A DNA stretch of 11,350 nucleotides. It comes from an uncultured Alphaproteobacteria bacterium (GTDB taxonomy: Bacteria; Pseudomonadota; Alphaproteobacteria; Caulobacterales; Parvularculaceae). The stretch is from assembly GCA_937895955.1 (NCBI GenBank), contig CALAZI010000018.1, forward strand, positions 1 through 11,350, in the 5' to 3' direction. A model generated the notes under the pieces. It was not told the DNA's origin. It worked only from the letters and a program-made list of their open reading frames with translations, and did not search any database. This document shows, in pieces, positions 1-6,735 of this stretch. A program made the translations under genes and the position numbers. The stretch's first letter is position 1. Each line of letters starts with the position of its first letter.

Positions 1-241
1 CGGGCGACAGCGTCACCGTTTGCGAAACGTAGCCGGCCTTTGCGATTTTCGCCTCGCGCGGCTTGTCGATTCCGACAGTGCACGGCGTTTCGCACGAGCC
101 GAAGCCTTCAAGCGTGACGACGGCGCCCGCAGGCTCGGACGTGACGCGCACGATGGTCGACGACGACCCTCCGCCGAAAGCGTCGAATCCCTTGCACCCT
201 GCAAGCGCGAGCGCGGCGACGGCTAGGACGAGGCGTTTCAT
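1..241 (-). CDS. PEGA-domain lipoprotein, 3' end beyond window (partial)
   Basis: The reading frame opens at the ATG at 241 and stays open to the left edge, giving 80 residues with no stop, so the C-terminus is missing. The N-terminus is a classic lipoprotein signal: Lys-Arg, a hydrophobic run, then LAGC, with lipidated Cys16 followed by Lys17. A Gly/Ser linker follows. Residues 31-80 resemble a PEGA domain: SEPAGA, then a TPC element, and an AKAGY near the end before a beta strand. Cys50 and Cys54 (SCETPC) could form a periplasmic disulfide. PEGA domains are extracytoplasmic beta-sandwich modules, often envelope-associated, with no single known function. The start overlaps the stop of the upstream cystathionine beta-lyase gene as ATGA, so translation is probably coupled. 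The link to sulfur metabolism may be only positional. The domain call is from recognition of the motif, not from a search. Confidence 0.8.
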   Translation of the reverse strand, partial: MKRLVLAVAALALAGCKGFDAFGGGSSSTIVRVTSEPAGAVVTLEGFGSCETPCTVGIDKPREAKIAKAGYVSQTVTLSP

Positions 242-1407
242 CCGGCGGCTCCTTTTGACGTCTTCATCATGGCGAAGGCGCGTTCGAGATCTGCGATAAG
301 ATCGTCTGAGTCTTCAAGGCCCGCATGGATTCTGAGCACGGGCCCTTCCGCATTCCACGGCGTCGCCGAGCGGTTCTGCTCCGGGCGCACATGGATGCAA
401 AGGCTCTCATAACCGCCCCAGGAAAATCCCATGCCGAAAAACCGCAGAGAATTGAAAAAGGCCTTGAGTTGCGCCAGCGGAACCGGCTTCAGCACGACGC
501 CGAAGAGGCCCGATGATCCCGCGAAATCGCGCTTCCAGATCTGGTGGCCGGGACAGGTTTTCATCGCAGGATGAAGGACGGTTTCGACTTCCGGCCGTTT
601 CGAAAGCCATTTCGCGAGGGTGAGCGCCGTCCGCTCATGCTCCCGCATTCTGACGCTCAAGGTGCGCATGCCGCGTAGAGTCAGCGCGGCGTCGTCCGCG
701 GAGACATTTGATCCGATTTGCAGCAGCGAATGATAAATCGCTTTCGCCGCATCCTCGTCCGCGCTGGTGATCGTCCCGATCAAACAGTCCGAATGACCGC
801 TCAGATATTTCGTTCCGGCCTGCACGACGACGTCGGCGCCGAGCGCCAGCGGCTTCAGGAAGACGCCGGCGGCCCAGGTGTTGTCGACGATGAGTTTTGC
901 CCCGCCCGCATGCGCCGCTTTGGCGAGCGCCGGAAGGTCCTGCACTTCGAAGGTCAGCGACCCGGGCGATTCGGCGAAGACGACCTTTACGTTCGGCGCC
1001 ATCAGATCGGCGATGTCGACGCCGATGAGCGGGTTGTAAAAGACGGTCTCGACGCCGAAGCGCGCAAGGAAGCGCTCGCAGAATTTGCGGGTCGGATCAT
1101 AGGCGGAGTCCGTCATCAACACGCGGTCGCCGGCCTTCACGAAAGCGAGGATCGCGGCGTTGACCGCTTGCAGACCAGACGGCGCAAGCCGCGTCTCGAC
1201 GCCGCCTTCAAGCGCCGTCACGGTTTCTTCAAGCGCCCTGTGCGTCGGTCCGCCGAGCCGTCCGTAGACGATCTTGCGGCCGCCTTCGACGTAATCGTCA
1301 TAGGTCGGGAAGAGATAGGTTGAGGCGCGTTCAACGGCTGGATTGACCGGATGCGAGGGCTTTTTGCGCGGCCGGCCGGAGGCGATGAGCTTGGTTCTTT
1401 CTTTCAT
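238..1407 (-). CDS. metC: Cystathionine beta-lyase (MetC family, PLP-dependent)
   Basis: This 389-residue protein has the full-length architecture of the Cys/Met-metabolism PLP enzymes (fold type I). Visible hallmarks are the YGR at 48-50 that binds the cofactor phosphate of the neighbouring subunit, the APSG loop at 75-78, VDNTWA with the pyridine-binding Asp175, and GTKYLSGHSD with the Schiff-base lysine at about 200. The C-terminal SWGGYESL segment fits beta-lyases of the MetC type. The expected reaction is cleavage of cystathionine to homocysteine, pyruvate and ammonia, the penultimate step of methionine synthesis; such enzymes often also desulfurate cysteine to H2S. The start overlaps the stop of the GNAT gene by ATGA, and its own stop overlaps the start of the PEGA lipoprotein the same way. 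Cystathionine gamma-lyase or synthase activity cannot be fully excluded from sequence, but the overall pattern favours beta-lyase. Confidence 0.9.
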   Translation of the reverse strand: MKERTKLIASGRPRKKPSHPVNPAVERASTYLFPTYDDYVEGGRKIVYGRLGGPTHRALEETVTALEGGVETRLAPSGLQAVNAAILAFVKAGDRVLMTDSAYDPTRKFCERFLARFGVETVFYNPLIGVDIADLMAPNVKVVFAESPGSLTFEVQDLPALAKAAHAGGAKLIVDNTWAAGVFLKPLALGADVVVQAGTKYLSGHSDCLIGTITSADEDAAKAIYHSLLQIGSNVSADDAALTLRGMRTLSVRMREHERTALTLAKWLSKRPEVETVLHPAMKTCPGHQIWKRDFAGSSGLFGVVLKPVPLAQLKAFFNSLRFFGMGFSWGGYESLCIHVRPEQNRSATPWNAEGPVLRIHAGLEDSDDLIADLERAFAMMKTSKGAAG

Positions 1408-1943
1408 TCCATGTCGCCGTCTTGTTCGGGAAGGAGTTCAACCCGGCCCTGTCGCTGGTCGAATACGGTGAAACCGAACTTCTGGTAAAGGGCGAGCGCC
1501 GCCGGATGATCGAGCGTGCAGGTCTCGATACGAACTTCCCGCGGCCCGAAGTCCCAGGCGAGGTTGACGACGTTCGACAGGAAATAGCGGGAAAGGCCGC
1601 GCCCGATGAAGTCAGGCGCGAGGCCGAAAAAACGGATTTCGACGACCGACGCGCCGACGGCGTCGATTTCCGCCATGCCGGCGGGAACGCCGTCGACGTA
1701 AAGGGCGTAGAGATGAACGGCGGGATTTTTGATGATCGCGGCCAATTCCTCATCCGTCAGATGCCGCCGGCTGATCCAGTTCCAGGGGCGGCCGACCAGA
1801 TCATAGAGATACCGGTAGAAATGAACCGGCGGGTCTTCCGCGCGAAGCAGGGCGAGCCTGTTTTTCGGGCGAGGTTGCGGCGGCAGGAAAGGGCGCGCCT
1901 CCTGCCGCAAAAAGGTCACCGTCACATCGACATGCCGCCCCAT
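1404..1943 (-). CDS. GNAT-family N-acetyltransferase, substrate unknown
   Basis: The 179-residue product has a C-terminal GNAT fold. A beta strand (VVEIRFFGLAP, about 100-110) leads into the acetyl-CoA pyrophosphate loop FIGRGLSRYF at 112-121, matching the family Q/RxxGxG/A pattern. It continues to LDHPAALALYQKFGF at 144-158, the usual motif B. The N-terminal 60 residues are Pro/Arg-rich, followed by a YLYDLVGRPWNW segment typical of one uncharacterised bacterial GNAT group. It lies 6 bp after the sulfurtransferase gene and overlaps metC by ATGA, with no strong ribosome binding site, so it is probably translated by coupling. The context suggests an amino-acid or thiol-related acceptor, but that is inference. 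It is not a serine acetyltransferase of the CysE type, which has a different hexapeptide-repeat fold. Confidence 0.85.
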   Translation of the reverse strand: MGRHVDVTVTFLRQEARPFLPPQPRPKNRLALLRAEDPPVHFYRYLYDLVGRPWNWISRRHLTDEELAAIIKNPAVHLYALYVDGVPAGMAEIDAVGASVVEIRFFGLAPDFIGRGLSRYFLSNVVNLAWDFGPREVRIETCTLDHPAALALYQKFGFTVFDQRQGRVELLPEQDGDME

Positions 1944-1949
1944 GAGAGA

Positions 1950-2819
1950 TCAGCCCGTCGCCGCCGGGAACAGGGCGGGATCATTTGCGGCGTCGCCCCA
2001 TTCCGTCCACGAACCGTCATAAAGTCCGATCGCGCAGCGCCCGAGCCGCTCAAGCGCGAGAAACAAAACCGCGGCCGTGACGCCGGAGCCGCAACTTGTG
2101 ATGATCGCTCCGTCTTTTTGGAGGCCGGCCTCCTCAAATCGCGCTTTTAGAATTTCCGGCGGCGCCAGTTCGCCGGCTTGCGTCAAAAGCGCCGTATGCG
2201 GAACGTTGAGCGCGCCGGGCATGCGCCCTGATCTGAGGCCGGCGCGCGGCTCAGGCGCCTCGCCGCGAAATCGCGCCGCCGGGCGAGCGTCGATGACGGC
2301 CCCGGTTTTATTTTTCAACATCGCGCGAACATCGTCGGCGTTGCGCGCGATGTTTCGCGCCGCATTCGGCCTGTATTGCGTCGGCGCCGGCGCGGCGAGA
2401 CCGCTTTCGACCGGGCGATTTTCGCTGAGCCATTTCGGCAATCCGCCGTCAAGAACGCTGACGGCGTCATGGCCCATGGCGCGAAAAGTCCACCAGACGC
2501 GCGCGGCGGAAAAAAGACCCGCGTCATCGTAAACGACGACTTTGTCCTTTTCGCTGACGCCCAAAGCGCCGACAGCGCGTGCGAAGTCATCCTGCTTCGG
2601 CAGCATATGCGGCAAGGATGTCGTCTTGTCCGCGATCTCGTCGAGATCGAAAAAAACGGCGCCGGGCAGGCGGCGCTTTTTATGATCGTCAATCGCCTTT
2701 CCCGCGCCCGGCATGCGCCAGGAAGCGTCAATAATCCTGACATCGCCGCCGGGGAGGCGTGCGGCCAGCTCTTCGGTGGAAATCAGCGGATAGGGAAAAT
2801 CGTCTTGTCGATCGGTCAT
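1950..2819 (-). CDS. sseA: 3-mercaptopyruvate sulfurtransferase (two-rhodanese-domain)
   Basis: The protein has 289 residues in two rhodanese modules, matching the usual length of 280-290. The N-terminal inactive module spans about 10-135 and includes IIDASWRMP, the HKKRRLPGAVFFDLDEI segment and VVVYDDAGLFSAARVWW. The C-terminal catalytic module (about 160-285) has VIDARPAARFRGE, SGRMPGALNVPH and the active-site loop CGSGVTA with Cys243. The CGSGVTA loop is diagnostic for mercaptopyruvate sulfurtransferase, whereas thiosulfate sulfurtransferases carry CRKGVTA-like loops. It should move sulfur from 3-mercaptopyruvate to thiol or cyanide acceptors, forming pyruvate and a Cys persulfide. The ATG overlaps the cysK stop as ATGA. 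Its place between a cysteine synthase and a cystathionine beta-lyase points to cysteine catabolism or persulfide supply. Confidence 0.93.
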   Translation of the reverse strand: MTDRQDDFPYPLISTEELAARLPGGDVRIIDASWRMPGAGKAIDDHKKRRLPGAVFFDLDEIADKTTSLPHMLPKQDDFARAVGALGVSEKDKVVVYDDAGLFSAARVWWTFRAMGHDAVSVLDGGLPKWLSENRPVESGLAAPAPTQYRPNAARNIARNADDVRAMLKNKTGAVIDARPAARFRGEAPEPRAGLRSGRMPGALNVPHTALLTQAGELAPPEILKARFEEAGLQKDGAIITSCGSGVTAAVLFLALERLGRCAIGLYDGSWTEWGDAANDPALFPAATG

Positions 2820-3817
2820 GCCATCCAGGGCGGAATTGGGAGGCCTTTTGACTTCAAGAACTCCGGATTGAAGAGTTTTGAAGCATAGCGATTCCCGTAG
2901 TCGCAGAGAACCGTAACGATCGTCGCGCCCGGCCCCAGCTCCTTACCGAGCTTGATCGCCCCTGCGACATTGATCCCTGATGAGCCGCCAAGGCAAAGCC
3001 CTTCCTCCATGACGAGACGAAATACGACATGGAGCGCCTCTTCGTCGCTGACGCGGTAGGCGTCGTCGAAAACCAGCCCTTCGAGATTGGCGGTTATGCG
3101 CCCCTGACCGATGCCTTCGGTGATTGACGATCCCTCGCTCGCCAATTCGCCGGTTTTGACCCATGAATAGAGCTTCGCCCCGTAAGGGTCGGTCAGCACG
3201 CATTTGACGTCTTTGTTGCGCTCCTTAAGCGCCATCGTCACGCCGCCGAGCGTTCCGCCCGACCCGACCGCGCAGGTGAAACCGTCGATCGCGCCGTCTG
3301 TCTGCTCCCAGATCTCAACGCCGGTCGTGCGGTAATGCGCATTGCGATTGGCGACATTGTCGAACTGGTTCGCCCACACCGCGCCGTTCGGCTCCGTCTT
3401 CGCGAGCTCCTCTGCAAGGCGGCGCGAATAGTGGATGTAGTTGTTGGGATCGGCGTAGGGAACGGCGTCGACCTCGACAAGCTCGGCGCCGAGCAGGCGA
3501 ACGGCGTCTTTCTTTTCCTGCGTCTGCGTGCGCGGCATGACGATCTTCACCTTGTAGCCGAGGACCGCCCCGACGAGGGCGATGCCGATGCCGGTGTTGC
3601 CGGCGGTCCCCTCAACGATAAGTCCGCCGGGCCGCAGGACCCCGCGCGCTTCTGCGTCGCGTATGATGCCGAGCGCGGCGCGATCCTTGACTGACTGGCC
3701 GGGATTGAGGAACTCCGCCTTACCGAAAATATGGCAGCCGGTTTCCTCCGATGCGCGTTTCAGCCTGATGAGAGGGGTGTTTCCGATCGCGTCAAGCGCG
3801 GATTCATGAAAGCGCAT
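2816..3817 (-). CDS. cysK: Cysteine synthase A (O-acetylserine sulfhydrylase)
   Basis: Starting at the ATG at 3817 gives 333 residues. The frame stays open upstream to a TTG at 3889, but that TTG is the first half of a TTGACA -35-like box, and the ATG at 3817 has a GGAG ribosome binding site 7 bases away, so I prefer 3817. The start matches the family N-terminus (MRFHES...IGNTPLIRL). PLP features are Lys44 in NPGQSVKDRAA, the substrate loop TAGNTG at 71-76, the phosphate loop GSGGTLGG, and GSSGIN near the C-terminus. The enzyme makes cysteine from O-acetylserine and sulfide. The C-terminal LFNPEFLKSKGLP extension is common in alphaproteobacterial homologues. It is the first gene of the cysK-sseA-GNAT-metC-lipoprotein run. 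Cystathionine beta-synthase is a less likely alternative, since no heme or CBS domain is present. Confidence 0.93.
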   Translation of the reverse strand: MRFHESALDAIGNTPLIRLKRASEETGCHIFGKAEFLNPGQSVKDRAALGIIRDAEARGVLRPGGLIVEGTAGNTGIGIALVGAVLGYKVKIVMPRTQTQEKKDAVRLLGAELVEVDAVPYADPNNYIHYSRRLAEELAKTEPNGAVWANQFDNVANRNAHYRTTGVEIWEQTDGAIDGFTCAVGSGGTLGGVTMALKERNKDVKCVLTDPYGAKLYSWVKTGELASEGSSITEGIGQGRITANLEGLVFDDAYRVSDEEALHVVFRLVMEEGLCLGGSSGINVAGAIKLGKELGPGATIVTVLCDYGNRYASKLFNPEFLKSKGLPIPPWMA

Positions 3818-3946
3818 CGCGGTGCTCCGAATTCTGCCTAATCGGGCAGCTATGCCCATTCCGGTCTGTTTTTCGACCGGAAATGTCAACGCATTCGCGT
3901 TATCGGGCGCAGAAATTCTGACGGAACGTTTAGGCCGCCTTGCGCG
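3818..3946 (-). promoter_or_regulatory. cysK leader: TTGACA box, inverted repeat and two competing hairpins
   Basis: Read on the minus strand, a perfect TTGACA lies at 3889-3884. Four bases later comes the inverted repeat CCGGTC-N8-GACCGG (3880-3861), where spacer and -10 would be. No recognisable -10 sits 16-18 bases from the TTGACA, so the promoter may need an activator or use a divergent -10. Further down is GGGCA-TAGC-TGCCC (3857-3844). Its 3' arm overlaps CTGCC-N6-GGCAG (3849-3834), so the two small stems cannot form together. The GGAG ribosome binding site follows directly. The elements are read from the sequence; a regulatory role is inferred. No SAM-II or other named riboswitch is recognised. 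Confidence 0.4.
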
Positions 3947-5194
3947 TTAAGGGCGGACGAGGCGAATCTGCATGACGTCGGTCGTCGCGGCCCTGAATCC
4001 GGCTTCGCAATAGCTGAGATAGAATTGCCAGAGCTTCTTGAACCGTTCGTCGAAGCCCATTTTCACAATGTCCTCCCAGGCCGCGAAAAAGCGCCGGCGC
4101 CATTCGGCCAGCGTTCGCGCGTAATCCTGACCGAAAGCGGACGTCTCTTGCCAGACAAGACCCGCCTTTTCCGTTTCGCGCCGCAGGATATCGGGCGAAG
4201 GAAGCATGCCGCCCGGAAAGACATAGCGCTTGATGAAATCCGAAGAGCGCGAATAGGTCGAAAAGAAGCGATCGGCGATCGTAATCGTTTGTATGCCCGC
4301 CGCGCCGCCGGGTTTTAAAAGCTCGCGCACTTTCGTGAAATAGGCCGGCCAATATTCCCGGCCGACCGCTTCGAACATCTCGATCGACGCGATTTTGTCA
4401 TAGGCGCCTTCAGCGTCGCGATAGTCGAGCAGTTTGAATTCGACCTTTTCAGAAAGGCCTTCGCGCTGAATGCGCGCGCGCGCGAATTCAAGCTGCGCCG
4501 GGGAGATCGTCAGCCCCGTCACCTTCGCGCCGATCTCCTTGGCGGCGAATTCAGCGAAACCGCCCCAGCCGGAACCGATTTCAAGGACGCTTTCGCCTTC
4601 CTTAAGACCGATCGAAGTCGCAAGCGTGCGGTATTTGTTGGTTTGCGCCGCCGACAAATCCGGCGCGCCGCCGGAGAACCGCGCCGATGAATAGGTCATC
4701 GTGCGGTCAAGCCATTTTTCGTAAAACTCATTGCCGAGATCGTAATGCGCCATGATGTTGCGGCGCGAGCCGGATTTCGTATTGCGATTGAGCCCATGCC
4801 GAATGCGCTCGGCAAGATTGATAAGCGGCGCTTTGGTGAAAGCCTCGCCGATGAAATCGGCGTTTCGGGCGAAAACGTAAAGCACAGCGGTCACGTCGGG
4901 AGAGTCCCAGTCGCCGTCGACGAAACTCTCAAAAAATCCGATATCGGCGCCGAGCACGGCGCGTCGCGCGAATTTGTAATCGCGGACGCAAATAACGCCT
5001 TCGGCGTCGCTTTCCTCAGCGCCCTGAAAAAGCAATTCGCGCCCATCCGGCAGGATAAAGCGCAGCGCGCCGTAACGAATGCGCGAGGCCATGTTGGCGG
5101 CGAGGCGGAAAAAGAGCGGCAGGCCGGAAAGAACCCTTTCGCGATCTTCCGGCGTCGCGGCTGCAAGCCCGATATTCGTTTTTTGCGCGTTCAT
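3947..5194 (-). CDS. Cyclopropane-fatty-acyl-phospholipid synthase-like SAM methyltransferase
   Basis: From the ATG at 5194 (AGGA six bases upstream) the product has 415 residues; an in-frame ATG at 5209 adds five residues but has a weaker ribosome site. The N-terminal third is the lipid-facing domain of CFA synthases. HYDLGNEFYEKWLD at 150-163 and MTYSSARF at 166-173 follow, then SAM motif I VLEIGSGWGG at 203-212, LTISPAQ, and MFEAVG at 273-278. The end has FGQDYARTL and FYLSYCEAGFRA. Relative to E. coli Cfa, the bicarbonate-site Glu, Ile and Tyr are kept (Glu275, Ile304, Tyr358), but Cys139 is Ser170 and His266 is Gln302. It therefore belongs to the Cfa superfamily, but the product (cyclopropane, methyl-branched or furan-precursor lipid) is uncertain. 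It follows phr by a short gap, likely co-transcribed; photolyase and CFA-type genes are also co-regulated by the RpoE-ChrR singlet-oxygen response in Rhodobacter. Confidence 0.88.
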   Translation of the reverse strand: MNAQKTNIGLAAATPEDRERVLSGLPLFFRLAANMASRIRYGALRFILPDGRELLFQGAEESDAEGVICVRDYKFARRAVLGADIGFFESFVDGDWDSPDVTAVLYVFARNADFIGEAFTKAPLINLAERIRHGLNRNTKSGSRRNIMAHYDLGNEFYEKWLDRTMTYSSARFSGGAPDLSAAQTNKYRTLATSIGLKEGESVLEIGSGWGGFAEFAAKEIGAKVTGLTISPAQLEFARARIQREGLSEKVEFKLLDYRDAEGAYDKIASIEMFEAVGREYWPAYFTKVRELLKPGGAAGIQTITIADRFFSTYSRSSDFIKRYVFPGGMLPSPDILRRETEKAGLVWQETSAFGQDYARTLAEWRRRFFAAWEDIVKMGFDERFKKLWQFYLSYCEAGFRAATTDVMQIRLVRP

Positions 5195-5238
5195 GACTGA
5201 TCCTGTCATATGTAGTGTCTCAACAGCGCCAATTCCAG

Positions 5239-6651
5239 TTAGCCGGCGGCGGATTTCATTTCCTGATATGCGTCAAGAGCCCGTTTTCGACTGACGGCGA
5301 GATCGACGATCGGGTGCGTCGGCGCGCCTGAATCCGCGCGATTCTTCGCATTCGTTTTTTGCGCCGCAATATGATGCGGCGCAAAATTGCGAATATAGTC
5401 GCCATCCGGATCGAATTTCTCCGCCTGCGTCAGAGGATTGAAAACCCGGAAATAGGGCGCGGCGTCGGCGCCGCTGCCGGCGACCCATTGCCAGCTCGCC
5501 GTATTGTTGGCCGGATCGGCGTCGATCAGCGTGTCCCAGAACCAGCGCTCGCCCCATTGCCAGGGCAGAAGAAGGTTTTTGACGAGAAAACTCGCAACGA
5601 TCATCCGTACGCGGTTATGCATCCAGCCGGTGCGCCATAATTCGCGCATGCCGGCGTCGACGATCGGGACGCCTGTCTCGCCGCGCGTCCAGGCGTCAAA
5701 ATCCTTTCTGCTTTTTCGCCACGGGAAATTCGCGAATTCCGGCCGCAGGGGTTTCGTCGGCATTTGCGGATTGTGAAAAAGCAGATGATAGGAGAATTCG
5801 CGCCAGGCGAGTTCTGACAGAAATTTTTCGCCTTCGGCCGACGGAACATCGCCGGACTCGATTGCGGCGTGGGTTGCGGTCCAAATCTGCAAGGGGCTGA
5901 TCGACCCGACGGCGAGATGCGGCGAGAGACGCGACGTTCCGTTCACTGACGGAATATCCCGCATGCCGCGATAGCTCGCCGCCCTTTCGTCAAGGAATGT
6001 TTCAAGCGCCTTTTGCGCGGCGTCTTCACCGGCGGACCAGTGCTGGGAAAATTCCGACGCCCAGTTGGGCTCCGCCGGCAGGAAGCCCCAATCGTCGAGA
6101 TTTTCGGACGCGATATCGCCGGCCGGCGCGCGCGCTTTTTCGGGAGACGGGGCGAGCCGGCGCGAAGGCCCCTCCGCACGCAGCGAATTCCAGAACGGCG
6201 TGTAGACTTTGTATGGGCCGCCCGATTTGGTTTCGGTCTCCCACGGCTCGCGCAGCAGCGAGCCGTTGAAGGTTTTGACGTCGACATTGTCCGCGGCGAG
6301 CGCCTGTTTGATCGCCTTGTCTGTTTCGATCTCTTCGCCCGCATAACGCCGGTTCCAGAATACCGAACCCGCCGCCGCTTCCGCCCTGACGGCCGCAACC
6401 GTTTTCTCTTCCGCCCCGCTGCGCAGGATCAGTGGGATCCCGAGCTTCTTGAGCCGTTTTTCGAGCGCGGCGAGCGAATGGCGGAGAAGCCAGCGCTGAG
6501 CGCCGCCCGGCGCGAAGGCGGCGTCTTCATCATGGACATAAAGAGCGATCACGCGCCGGCCGGTCGCGATGGCGGCGGCGAGGGCGGGGTTGTCTGCGGT
6601 CCGCAAGTCGCGTCGGAACCAGACGATGGCGGGCGAGGGCGGCGACGTCAT
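5239..6651 (-). CDS. phrB: Deoxyribodipyrimidine photolyase (class I CPD photolyase)
   Basis: This 470-residue flavoprotein has the N-terminal antenna-binding Rossmann domain (IVWFRRDLRTADNPAL from 9) and a C-terminal helical FAD domain. FAD-domain hallmarks are TSRLSPHLAVGSIS (239-252), TGWMHNRVRM (341-350) and DPANNTASWQWVAGSGADAAPYFR (about 379-402). With a constant offset of 5 from E. coli PhrB, the electron-transfer tryptophans are Trp311, Trp364 and Trp387, and the flavin-proximal Asn is 383. It repairs cyclobutane pyrimidine dimers using blue light. The C-terminus is unusual: after DYIRNFAP (418-425) the family's IHxPW segment is missing and replaced by a shorter Ala/Asn/Lys-rich stretch, before HPIVDL and RALDAY return. 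The corresponding DNA holds a 12-bp perfect inverted repeat. A GAGG ribosome site lies 4 bases before the ATG. Catalytic residues look intact. Confidence 0.95.
   Translation of the reverse strand: MTSPPSPAIVWFRRDLRTADNPALAAAIATGRRVIALYVHDEDAAFAPGGAQRWLLRHSLAALEKRLKKLGIPLILRSGAEEKTVAAVRAEAAAGSVFWNRRYAGEEIETDKAIKQALAADNVDVKTFNGSLLREPWETETKSGGPYKVYTPFWNSLRAEGPSRRLAPSPEKARAPAGDIASENLDDWGFLPAEPNWASEFSQHWSAGEDAAQKALETFLDERAASYRGMRDIPSVNGTSRLSPHLAVGSISPLQIWTATHAAIESGDVPSAEGEKFLSELAWREFSYHLLFHNPQMPTKPLRPEFANFPWRKSRKDFDAWTRGETGVPIVDAGMRELWRTGWMHNRVRMIVASFLVKNLLLPWQWGERWFWDTLIDADPANNTASWQWVAGSGADAAPYFRVFNPLTQAEKFDPDGDYIRNFAPHHIAAQKTNAKNRADSGAPTHPIVDLAVSRKRALDAYQEMKSAAG
5357..5386. repeat. 12-bp perfect inverted repeat inside the 3' end of phr
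   Basis: The arms TTTTGCGCCGCA (5357-5368) and TGCGGCGCAAAA (5375-5386) are perfectly complementary, separated by a 6-base loop (ATATGA). On either strand the flanking bases are not T-rich after the stem, so this is not a normal intrinsic terminator. It lies in the phr coding region, in frame, over the stretch where the protein departs from its family. It could be a mobile palindromic insertion, an mRNA stability element, or chance. Confidence 0.7.
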
Positions 6652-6735
6652 AACCCCTCATACGCCGCGCGGAGTGGACCGGATGGCCGGGAATCAATAA
6701 TATTGCGAGCCGGTATGGCGGGTGAGGGGTGTGCG
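6652..6735. promoter_or_regulatory. Divergent intergenic region between phr and a small membrane protein gene
   Basis: The 84-bp spacer contains an AT-rich block, 6692-6704, in otherwise GC-rich DNA. On the minus strand it includes TATTAT (6702-6697), a good -10 match towards phr, but no convincing -35 lies 16-18 bases upstream. Ribosome sites are present at both ends: GAGG before phr and GAGGGG before the rightward gene. No ECF TGATCC-type promoter with matching -10 could be found for phr. Promoters are expected here, but I cannot place them firmly. Confidence 0.3.

Noticed and set aside
3818..3889. N-terminal extension of cysK from a TTG at 3889
   Set aside because: The TTG is part of a TTGACA box, there is no ribosome site before it, and the family N-terminus begins at the ATG at 3817 with GGAG 7 bases upstream.
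5239..5400. Frameshift explanation for the odd photolyase C-terminus
   Set aside because: Neither of the other two frames restores the IHxPW family segment, and the conserved HPIVDL and RALDAY elements are already in the main frame.
6013..6735. Long open frame on the plus strand leading into the small membrane protein
   Set aside because: It is antisense to the photolyase gene, whose motifs are unmistakable; GC-rich DNA readily leaves such frames open. Only the part from 6736 has its own ribosome site and coherent features.
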